Part shown: positions 1 through 4,088 of the stretch, piece by piece
Layout: every line of letters starts with the position of its first letter
How positions within the stretch are numbered: the stretch's first letter is position 1
Translations under genes and position numbers: made by a program
The notes under the pieces: model-generated
Told to the model about the DNA's origin: nothing
Database searches by the model: none
The model's input: the letters and a program-made list of their open reading frames with translations, nothing else
Assembly: GCA_002493515.1 (NCBI GenBank)
Contig: DKYZ01000054.1
Coordinates: 1-6,130, forward strand
Source: Porphyromonadaceae bacterium UBA7087
GTDB lineage: Bacteria; Bacteroidota; Bacteroidia; Bacteroidales; Muribaculaceae
Reading direction: 5' to 3'
Length of the DNA: 6,130 bases

Positions 1-57
1 CCCGTTGTAACGGATCGCGCCATAGAGGGAGTCTCCTAACGAGATTTTTGCGACCAT
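1..57 (-). CDS. mobB: MobB relaxase, N-terminal fragment (gene continues off the left edge)
   Basis: Reading leftward from the ATG at 57-55 gives 19 uninterrupted codons to the window edge, beginning MVAKISLGDSLYGAIRYNG. This closely resembles the N-terminus I recall for the MobB/relaxase proteins of Bacteroides conjugative transposons (MVAKIS.G.SLYGA..YNG). In that family the relaxase nicks one strand at oriT and stays covalently attached to the DNA during transfer. The catalytic tyrosine region and metal-binding histidines lie outside the window. The start codon is inside mobA (22-nt overlap, +1 frame), consistent with translational coupling in a mobA-mobB(-mobC) operon. A second ATG at 23-21 is in another frame and does not give the family N-terminus. 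Only 19 residues are available, so the call rests on motif recall plus gene order. Confidence 0.8.
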   Translation of the reverse strand, partial: MVAKISLGDSLYGAIRYNG

Positions 58-461
58 GCCTCGTCAAATTTTCGGGCGAGGGCGACAATCTCGCCGCTTA
101 TCCTCACCAGCTCCACAGTCCTCTGCTCCAAAGCGGACAACAATTTCATCGCCTTTTTCTCGGTGAAATTCTCGCGGAGCGTCTTCACGAGGAGCGAGTA
201 TTCCACCCCGACGGTACGGTATCGGGCATTGAAAGATGATAAAAGGTCTATGAACTCGCGGGTCCCCTCGTCAACATAGAACACCTTGAAAGGCTTGCTG
301 AAAAGAATTCCCTTGATGAACGCGGCCTTGTTCAAGGCACCCGCCTTGTCGAACATCGAGAGAAAGACCTCGTTCTCCCGTGCGTCGAGACGCACGACAT
401 AGCGGAAAACGGAAGGATTGATTTTTGGCGGTCTCCCGCCACGGTTGAAATTCTGCGCCAT
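36..461 (-). CDS. mobA: MobA, relaxosome nicking accessory protein
   Basis: This 141-residue protein matches what I recall of MobA from CTnDOT/CTn341-type elements. A basic N-terminus with GGRPPK (residues 8-13) is followed by a likely ribbon-helix-helix DNA-binding region: a short strand around FRYVVRL (19-25), then helices across about 27-38 and 43-52 (LNKAAFIKGILF). A helical, charged C-terminal half (about 85-135) may dimerise or contact the relaxase. In CTn341 the mobA product is described as a nicking accessory protein that helps the relaxase act at oriT; here the role is by family, not shown directly. The ATG at 461-459 gives the usual length. No strong Shine-Dalgarno sequence precedes it, as is common in Bacteroidota. 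It overlaps mobB by 22 nt. A 15-bp palindrome (487-501) sits just upstream. Confidence 0.88.
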   Translation of the reverse strand: MAQNFNRGGRPPKINPSVFRYVVRLDARENEVFLSMFDKAGALNKAAFIKGILFSKPFKVFYVDEGTREFIDLLSSFNARYRTVGVEYSLLVKTLRENFTEKKAMKLLSALEQRTVELVRISGEIVALARKFDEAWSQKSR

Positions 462-486
462 AATCGGTAGATTAAGCGTGTCACAG

Positions 487-501
487 ACTGCGGACCGCAG
501 T
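487..501. repeat. 15-bp palindrome upstream of mobA
   Basis: ACTGCGG-A-CCGCAGT is a perfect palindrome with 7-bp arms and one central base. Its centre lies 33 nt upstream of the mobA start. A 13/15-identical palindrome lies 35 nt upstream of traA (1480-1494). It could be a dimeric protein operator. In RNA it could form a 6-bp stem with a 3-nt loop in the mobA leader. Confidence 0.8.
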
Positions 502-514
502 AAAAACGGATACG

Positions 515-564
515 GGGTTTACGACTTCGGAGTAAACCCTCCCCCGGTGGAACCGGCAAGGGTT
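515..564. repeat. Two overlapping, mutually exclusive inverted repeats
   Basis: The first repeat is GGGTTTAC (515-522) and GTAAACCC (532-539), an 8-bp perfect stem with a 9-nt loop. The second pairs AACCCT (535-540) with AGGGTT (559-564), enclosing an inner CCGGT/ACCGG stem (544-548 and 552-556, 3-nt loop). The two share bases 535-539, so only one can form at a time on single-stranded DNA or RNA. The position next to mobA fits an oriT recognition and termination structure. Confidence 0.7.
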
Positions 565-567
565 GAG

Positions 568-593
568 AGGCACTCACTTGGTTTCAAGTGCCT
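568..593. repeat. Inverted repeat with two possible pairings
   Basis: AGGCACT (568-574) pairs with AGTGCCT (587-593). Inside it, CACTTG (575-580) pairs with CAAGTG (585-590) around a GTTT loop. The right arms share bases 587-590, so the pairings are alternatives. It is part of the repeat cluster flanking the candidate oriT. Confidence 0.65.
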
Positions 594-609
594 GTCAACA
601 TACCTTGCA

Positions 610-625
610 ATGCTCATGTGAGCAT
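610..625. repeat. 16-bp operator-like palindrome
   Basis: ATGCTCA-TG-TGAGCAT has perfect 7-bp arms and a 2-bp centre. The centre is too short for an unstrained RNA loop, so a site for a dimeric DNA-binding protein is more likely. It is about 150 bp upstream of mobA on the mob side. No convincing TAnnTTTG promoter box accompanies it on the minus strand. Confidence 0.6.
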
Positions 626-684
626 AGAAAAATGACTGAAAAACAGGGGTTAAAAAGAGGTCGGATTATCCTGTGAAAACAAAG

Positions 685-779
685 CGGGAGAACCTCCCGT
701 CGCGGCAAAAAATCGCAGGTTTTGACCTGCCCTGCGGGTCGATGTCCGCATTATGGCATCCGAAAAAAGACTTATGCCA
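685..779. other. Run of four consecutive short hairpins, possible structured RNA or DNA element
   Basis: Four perfect stems follow each other within 95 bp: CGGGAG/CTCCCG (685-690, 694-699, loop 3), GCAGGT/ACCTGC (715-720, 725-730, loop 4), TGCGG/CCGCA (733-737, 746-750, loop 8) and TGGCAT/ATGCCA (754-759, 774-779, loop 14). No U-tract follows any of them on either strand, so they do not look like a stack of intrinsic terminators. Strand and transcription are unknown. The element lies between the candidate oriT and the candidate tra promoter. Confidence 0.5.
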
Positions 780-866
780 CGGACTGTGACACCGCATCCA
801 GCCGCGTTTAGACCGATGATTGCGTGTATGAGCCTAACAACGTGAAAGGCTTTATTGTTTTCGGGG

Positions 867-901
867 TCGGCAATCTTCGGCAAAACCTCGGCAATCTTCG
901 G
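867..901 (+). promoter_or_regulatory. Two 14-bp direct repeats, candidate activator boxes for the tra promoter
   Basis: TCGGCAATCTTCGG occurs exactly twice, at 867-880 and 888-901, with a 21-bp period (two helical turns), so both face the same side of the DNA. The second copy ends 22 bp before the TATTTTTG box at 924 and covers the place where a -33 element would be. This is the geometry of an activator overlapping a weak -33 region. In CTnDOT the excision proteins (including the small basic Xis2d) are reported to activate tra and bind the mob-tra gap, so they are natural candidates for binding here. Confidence 0.5.
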
Positions 902-904
902 AAA

Positions 905-941
905 GTCAGCATATTACGAAAACTATTTTTGAATTGCTGAC
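905..941 (+). promoter_or_regulatory. Candidate tra operon promoter framed by an inverted repeat
   Basis: TATTTTTG at 924-931 matches the Bacteroidota -7 consensus TAnnTTTG fully. No good TTTG -33 element lies about 19 bp upstream, which suggests dependence on an activator. The box lies between GTCAGCA (905-911) and TGCTGAC (935-941), a perfect 7-bp inverted repeat that would place a bound dimer over the start site. Transcription would begin near 938, giving a traA leader of about 580 nt. The match is a single box in AT-rich DNA, so it remains a prediction. Confidence 0.42.
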
Positions 942-1031
942 GTTATGATTGCGTATTCGGCCAGTTCCTTGGCTGTATGACACACCGCTCATATCCTGAT
1001 AAATTCAGAAGAGTGACGCGACAATCCTCCC

Positions 1032-1081
1032 GCCGTTCAGCGGAAACAATACGAAACTGAAATACAATATGACTGAACGGC
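1032..1081. repeat. 9-bp inverted repeat spanning a mini-ORF start
   Basis: GCCGTTCAG (1032-1040) and CTGAACGGC (1073-1081) are perfect inverse copies, separated by 32 nt. The spacer contains the ATG at 1069-1071 of a 28-codon open frame. A further CCGTTCAG copy is at 1349-1356. The pair could form a long-loop hairpin in the tra leader or be two protein half-sites. Confidence 0.5.
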
Positions 1082-1246
1082 CCGACGACTGCACGACGCT
1101 TCAGATGAAAGCCGAATTGAGGGTGTTGTCATTGGAACGGCTGAATATCTCCTAAGTCAGACCGGTGACTGATGCGGACACTGAACCGTCAGTCCTTCCG
1201 GCGGCTGAAAGGCCGGTTGGCCGAATTGTCAAACCATTAGAATAAC

Positions 1247-1330
1247 GGATGATTGGATTACCGGATTATAGGATTACCAATCACTCAGATGACTGAATGA
1301 TTGAGTGACTGAATGACCGGGTGACGGGAT
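1247..1330 (+). repeat. Two arrays of 8-bp tandem repeats upstream of traA
   Basis: Array one (1247-1278) has four 8-bp units: GGATGATT, GGATTACC, GGATTATA, GGATTACC. After 12 nt, array two (1291-1330) has five units: GACTGAAT, GATTGAGT, GACTGAAT, GACCGGGT, GACGGGAT. TCACTCA (1281-1287) and TGAGTGA (1302-1308) are also inverse copies across the junction. Short in-phase repeats beside a parA-like gene recall the centromere sites bound by small ribbon-helix-helix partners in type Ib partition systems. That comparison is inference. Confidence 0.6.
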
Positions 1331-1479
1331 TATCACCAAGGGGTATGACCGTTCAGAAGGAGAGCCGTATGATTGCGTGGCTGAACCTTTCAATCACCGG
1401 GCATCTGACGTACTGAGGGAACAGGGCGATTTTCAATCCCGGCGTCAGCAATGCCGACCAAGGCACGGGCAAGTGCCGC

Positions 1480-1494
1480 ACGGCGGTCCGCCGT
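1480..1494. repeat. 15-bp palindrome upstream of traA, twin of the one at mobA
   Basis: ACGGCGG-T-CCGCCGT is a perfect palindrome with 7-bp arms. Its centre lies 35 nt before the traA start. Read in the direction of each gene, it differs from the mobA-side palindrome only at arm position 3 and its partner: a T-A pair there is a G-C pair here, so symmetry and pairing are kept. Confidence 0.8.
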
Positions 1495-1521
1495 TTCCAC
1501 ACCCACATACACTGTATTGAA

Positions 1522-2301
1522 ATGACAGAACCGGTTTTTGTCGCTTTCGCCACCCAGAAAGGCGGAGCGGGCAAATCAACCCTCACGACACTTGTCGCGA
1601 GCTGCCTCCACTATCTCTACGGCAGAAAGGTCCTCGCCATAGACTGCGACGCAAGGCAGCACAGCATGGTAGAGTACCGCCGGAAAGACAAGCTGGTGAT
1701 TAAGGAGAATCCCGCTGTCAAGAGACGTTTCACCAAGCTCATGCACAGTTTCGATGGTAGCGTCTATGAGATAATAAGCAGCGGGCCGGGCGAGGCACTC
1801 GCCACTGCCCAGAAAGCGATAGACGAAGGCTATGCCGCCGACTTCGTGTTCTTCGATGTCACGGGCACGGTCAACGACCGCGAGATTGTGACACTACTCT
1901 CCGCGATGGACTACCTCTTCGTTCCGATAACCCCGGAGACGGGAGACCTGAAAAGCTCTATCGGATTCGCGCACAACGTCCGCGAGTGCATGATACTCAC
2001 AGGGGATTCGCGCATCAAGGGAACATATCTCGTATGGAACAAGGTGCAGGCAAAAGACCGCGACAGCCTGTGCCAGATAATCAACCGCTATGCCGCCACG
2101 ATGTGCATAGAGTCCTTGGAGACCATACTCCCCATGAGTGTCAAATTCACCAAGGACGGCACCGAGACAGGCCGGGGCGCGGTCTTCCGCTCAACCTTCA
2201 TGCCCCCTGACAGGGCACTTCTCAAAAACAGCTATCTGCCCGAACTGGTGGATGAGATTCTCCAAACCATAACCCCCGAAGAATATGCCGACAAGACGTG
2301 A
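1522..2301 (+). CDS. traA: TraA, ParA/MinD-type ATPase of the transfer operon
   Basis: The 259-residue protein has the deviant Walker A motif KGGAGKST (residues 13-20, both lysines K13 and K18 present). It has an A'-like motif VLAIDCDARQHS (37-48) and a Walker B strand FVFFDV (108-113). These define the ParA/MinD/Soj superfamily of dimerising ATPases. The first tra gene of CTnDOT-type elements encodes such a protein; whether it positions the element DNA, partitions the excised circle or aids channel assembly is not established here. The sequence after D112 is VTGT rather than the common DxPP/DTPP, a mild deviation. The ATG at 1522 gives a normal ParA N-terminus. The frame stays open upstream to a TGA at 1414-1416, but without an ATG. 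There is no clear Shine-Dalgarno sequence. The gene overlaps traB by 17 nt. Confidence 0.9.
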   Translation: MTEPVFVAFATQKGGAGKSTLTTLVASCLHYLYGRKVLAIDCDARQHSMVEYRRKDKLVIKENPAVKRRFTKLMHSFDGSVYEIISSGPGEALATAQKAIDEGYAADFVFFDVTGTVNDREIVTLLSAMDYLFVPITPETGDLKSSIGFAHNVRECMILTGDSRIKGTYLVWNKVQAKDRDSLCQIINRYAATMCIESLETILPMSVKFTKDGTETGRGAVFRSTFMPPDRALLKNSYLPELVDEILQTITPEEYADKT

Positions 2302-2671
2302 GACAAACTTCGACGCCGACAAGTTCCTCGACTCATACGAGGACAGGACAGCCTCCGCGATGCGTGACCCGGCAACGGTCAAAGAGCCGCCCAAGACTGC
2401 GGCGAAAGCACCTGAAACTCCCGCCCCCGCCTCACCCAAGGAGGTGGAGTACATGGAGAAATACCTCCTGCCCCAGAAATATGTGCGGGTGATAAAGAGC
2501 GGCAAGCAGGTCGCGGTCAGCGACGAGTTCAAGGTCAAGATTCAGAAACTACTGTTGTTCTTCTCCGACGGAGGGACGATAGCCGGATATGTCAACAACG
2601 TGCTGGAGCAGCATTTCCGGGAATTTGACGACGTTATCCAGCGAATGTTCAACAAAACCAAGCAGATTTAG
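2285..2671 (+). CDS. traB: TraB-like DUF3408 protein
   Basis: This 128-residue soluble protein fits the DUF3408 family found after the ParA-like gene in Bacteroides transfer operons. The N-terminal half (about 1-50) is polar, with a Pro/Ala-rich stretch (about 35-50) that is probably disordered. The conserved part runs from PKEVEYMEKYLLP (51-63) to the end. Around KQVAVS (74-79), a helix at about 80-93 and a second helix at about 97-111, the pattern resembles a ribbon-helix-helix fold (strand, helix, helix). That would make it a small DNA-binding protein, but this fold is my inference. It overlaps the end of traA by 17 nt in another frame, so translation is probably coupled. The next gene starts 2 nt after its stop and encodes a paralogue. 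The symbol follows gene order. Confidence 0.75.
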   Translation: MPTRRETNFDADKFLDSYEDRTASAMRDPATVKEPPKTAAKAPETPAPASPKEVEYMEKYLLPQKYVRVIKSGKQVAVSDEFKVKIQKLLLFFSDGGTIAGYVNNVLEQHFREFDDVIQRMFNKTKQI

Positions 2672-2673
2672 AT

Positions 2674-2976
2674 ATGGCAGACGAAAATAAAAAAGACATT
2701 AAGGAGTGCCCTGCCAAGGAAATGGAGAGCCTGACACCGAAGGAGGTAGAGGCATACCGCTCGATGTTCCTCGAACCGGGAGAGGTCGGGGCGCGAAAAG
2801 GGATATTCGTCCCGCGCGAACTGGTGGACAGGCTGAAGATGTCGGTGCCCCTCCTTGACGTGGAGGGTCTCACTATCGGGGTCTATGTAACGCGGATACT
2901 CCTGCGTCACTTGTCCGACAACGCCGGCATACTGAACCTCCTTATGGAGAAGGGAAAGAAAAAGACGCGCCTATGA
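2674..2976 (+). CDS. traC: Second DUF3408 protein (TraC position)
   Basis: The 100-residue product is a diverged paralogue of the preceding protein. TPKEVEAYRSMFLEP (21-35) aligns with SPKEVEYMEKYLLP, and EGLTIGVYVTRILLRHL (64-80) with GGTIAGYVNNVLEQHF. It has a short charged N-terminus (1-20, lysine and glutamate rich) in place of the Pro/Ala region and a basic tail KGKKKTR. A strand around GIFVP (43-47) followed by two helices again suggests ribbon-helix-helix. The exact role in conjugation is unknown to me. Its stop overlaps the traD start in ATGA, the typical sign of translational coupling. The symbol is assigned by position in the traA-G order and could differ in other naming schemes. 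Confidence 0.7.
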   Translation: MADENKKDIKECPAKEMESLTPKEVEAYRSMFLEPGEVGARKGIFVPRELVDRLKMSVPLLDVEGLTIGVYVTRILLRHLSDNAGILNLLMEKGKKKTRL

Positions 2977-3659
2977 ACACCGTCCTGTCCGTACTGATAA
3001 TCTGCGGCTTCCTGTACCTGTCGTTTGTGACATGGATGTTCCGCAGAAAGGAGGGGGATGCCAAGACCCCACGGAAGGAGGGAGAGGCAAAGCCTGATAC
3101 CCCGTCATCCCAGCCCTCGCCGCTTTCGATAGTCCCCAAAAGCGACTTCGACATGGACACTTTCCAGAAATCGCTCACCTCCACGATAACCTTTGCCGTC
3201 AGACAGGCTCTTGGCTCGGCAACGGGCGATGTCAATCCCTCCGGGACCTACGGCAGCTACGGTGACGGAGACAGCGAAGAAGAAGACCCCGACATGGATG
3301 ATGTGGACCCCGGACTGGTGTCCCCTCCGGCCACCGGCGACAGCATCGAGGAGATTGAGGACGCGCTGAGCGTGGCGGTCAATCCCGGTGCGGATGCCGA
3401 CAGCAAGGCCAAGGCCGGCAAGGTGCTGTCAGGGATGCGGGACGTGGTTTTCATCGGCAGGCTGATGGAGGCCGACAGGCGCATCAGCGACGGGGTGATG
3501 GAGTGCATAGCCGAGAATATGCGCATGAAGAGCGCGAAGCGCGTCAGGAAGAAAGGCAGTCCCGCCCCTAAAGCCAAGGCAAAGCCCGTGGATATAGGCG
3601 GTGTCCTCCGGGACCCGGATTTTGTGAAACATAAAAATGATGACGATGAAGAAGACTGA
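2973..3659 (+). CDS. traD: TraD-position single-span membrane protein
   Basis: The 228-residue protein has one N-terminal membrane segment (about 4-22, VLSVLIICGFLYLSFVTWM) followed at once by RRK, so the rest should lie in the cytoplasm. A 9-residue repeat follows (RKEGDAKTP at 25-33, RKEGEAKPD at 34-42). Then come a Pro/Ser linker, a helical patch (about 59-82), a strongly acidic stretch (98-113), a second helical domain (about 123-185), a basic cluster (186-204, KSAKRVRKK and KAKAK) and an acidic tail (DDDEED, 223-228). It sits where CTnDOT has traD and is unrelated to the F-plasmid coupling protein of the same name. The function is unknown; the charge blocks suggest a scaffold between membrane and protein or DNA partners. 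The start overlaps the preceding stop by 4 nt. Confidence 0.65.
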   Translation: MNTVLSVLIICGFLYLSFVTWMFRRKEGDAKTPRKEGEAKPDTPSSQPSPLSIVPKSDFDMDTFQKSLTSTITFAVRQALGSATGDVNPSGTYGSYGDGDSEEEDPDMDDVDPGLVSPPATGDSIEEIEDALSVAVNPGADADSKAKAGKVLSGMRDVVFIGRLMEADRRISDGVMECIAENMRMKSAKRVRKKGSPAPKAKAKPVDIGGVLRDPDFVKHKNDDDEED

Positions 3660-3758
3660 TTACGGATGATGCCGTGCAAGGCACAGCACAGGCCCGTCGA
3701 GGCCCCGACACAAACCGCGTCGGGAGAATGAAAGCCCGGCGCACAATACAAGACCCGT
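3660..3758 (+). other. traD-traE intercistronic spacer with hairpins
   Basis: This 99-nt gap is the only real spacing within the tra operon. CCCGAC (3704-3709) and GTCGGG (3719-3724) form a 6-bp stem with a 9-nt loop, and GTGC/GCAC (3674-3677, 3681-3684) a smaller one. There is no following U-tract, so a terminator is unlikely. A 21-codon ATG-to-TGA frame (3666-3731) is present but has no supporting features. An mRNA processing or stability element ahead of traE is possible. Confidence 0.5.
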
Positions 3759-4088
3759 ATGAAAACAGCAAAAAACAAAATTATGATTCTCAAAGGACGG
3801 TTCGTCCTCGCCATGCTCATGGTGCTCTGCTCGGTGCAGTTCATGAGCGCAGCAGGCAACGGCCTTTCGGGTATCAACGAGGCAACCAACATGGTCTCCT
3901 CGTATTTTGAGCCCGGCGTGAAACTTATCTACGCCATAGGCGCGGTGGTGGGTCTCATCGGAGGTGTCAAATGCTACTCCAAATGGTCGAGCGGCGACCC
4001 CGACACCTCAAAGACCGCCGCAAGCTGGTTCGGTGCCTGTATCTTCCTTATAGTGGCAGCCACAATCCTCAAATCCTTCTTCCTCTGA
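3759..4088 (+). CDS. traE: TraE, DUF4134 small membrane protein, likely pilin-like (VirB2-like)
   Basis: The 109-residue product matches DUF4134/TraE of Bacteroidota transfer operons. A basic N-terminus (KTAKNK...KGR) leads into a hydrophobic signal segment (15-29), with a plausible signal peptidase site after SAA (residues 30-32). The mature part has two membrane segments (about 54-70, glycine-rich, and 89-107) joined by a short polar loop, YSKWSSGDPDTSK (73-85), typical of the family. Small size, signal peptide, two spans and a position just before the VirB3- and VirB4-like genes all fit a VirB2-type channel or pilus subunit; this is inference from layout. The ATG at 3759 gives a normal basic signal-peptide head. 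The ATG at codon 9 (3783) is an alternative start. Its stop overlaps the traF start by one base (TGATG). Confidence 0.88.
   Translation: MKTAKNKIMILKGRFVLAMLMVLCSVQFMSAAGNGLSGINEATNMVSSYFEPGVKLIYAIGAVVGLIGGVKCYSKWSSGDPDTSKTAASWFGACIFLIVAATILKSFFL

Larger units (their letters stand above)
462..600. other. Candidate origin of transfer (oriT)
   Basis: In CTn341 the functional oriT was mapped within about 100 bp of mobA, and this stretch is the equivalent position. It carries several inverted repeats typical of an oriT: ACTGCGG/CCGCAGT (487-501), GGGTTTAC/GTAAACCC (515-522 and 532-539, 9-nt loop), a two-part hairpin at 535-564, and AGGCACT/AGTGCCT (568-574 and 587-593). I cannot point to the nick position with confidence, because I do not reliably recall the Bacteroides nick consensus. 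The right-hand boundary is arbitrary. Confidence 0.55.
816..1379. repeat. Dispersed ATGATTGCGT repeats (three copies)
   Basis: ATGATTGCGTG occurs at 816-826 and 1369-1379, and the 10-bp core ATGATTGCGT at 945-954, all in the same orientation. The first is upstream of the candidate tra promoter, the second just downstream of it, and the third in the leader close to traA. They may be binding sites. The span given covers all three copies, not one continuous repeat. Confidence 0.5.
462..1521. other. mob-tra divergent intergenic region, repeat-rich, no convincing gene
   Basis: This 1060-bp gap separates the divergent mob and tra operons. I find no protein of convincing length or composition on either strand. 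It holds, from left to right: a palindrome next to mobA (487-501); nested inverted repeats of oriT type (515-593); a 16-bp palindrome (610-625); four consecutive short hairpins (685-779); two 14-bp direct repeats (867-901); a promoter-like box inside an inverted repeat (905-941); a 9-bp inverted repeat around a mini-ORF start (1032-1081); small hairpins at 1155-1170, 1180-1193 and 1198-1216; two 8-bp tandem arrays (1247-1330); and a palindrome next to traA (1480-1494). In CTnDOT the excision protein Xis2d has been reported to bind the region between the mob and tra operons, and excision proteins activate tra, so dense regulation here is expected. Confidence 0.85.

Noticed and set aside
685..699. 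Intrinsic transcription terminator
   Set aside because: The GC-rich stem CGGGAG/CTCCCG is not followed by a U-tract on the plus strand; on the minus strand the following bases are also not T-rich.
685..779. RteR small RNA of CTnDOT
   Set aside because: RteR is encoded near rteC in CTnDOT, not between mob and tra, and I cannot match its sequence from memory. The hairpin run is reported as unassigned.
650..883. 77-codon minus-strand open frame starting at TTG
   Set aside because: It covers the hairpin run and one direct repeat, has no ATG start or recognisable domain, and its composition follows the repeats.
808..912. 34-codon minus-strand frame (MLTFRRLPRFCRRLP...)
   Set aside because: Its repeated RRLP residues come simply from the two 14-bp DNA repeats. 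I think such a peptide is sometimes annotated in these elements, but nothing supports it as a gene.
1247..1330. CRISPR-like array
   Set aside because: The units are 8 bp with no spacers, so this is a short tandem repeat and not a CRISPR.
1353..1586. 77-codon minus-strand frame over the traA start
   Set aside because: It is antisense to the Walker A coding sequence of traA and has no family resemblance.
3257..3892. 211-codon minus-strand open frame
   Set aside because: It lies antisense across traD and the start of traE. Its serine/proline-rich, low-complexity sequence is a shadow of the acidic traD coding region.
3971..4087. Longer traF with an upstream start at 3971
   Set aside because: The extra 39 residues overlap the end of traE out of frame and are unlike the DUF4133 N-terminus, which begins at 4088.
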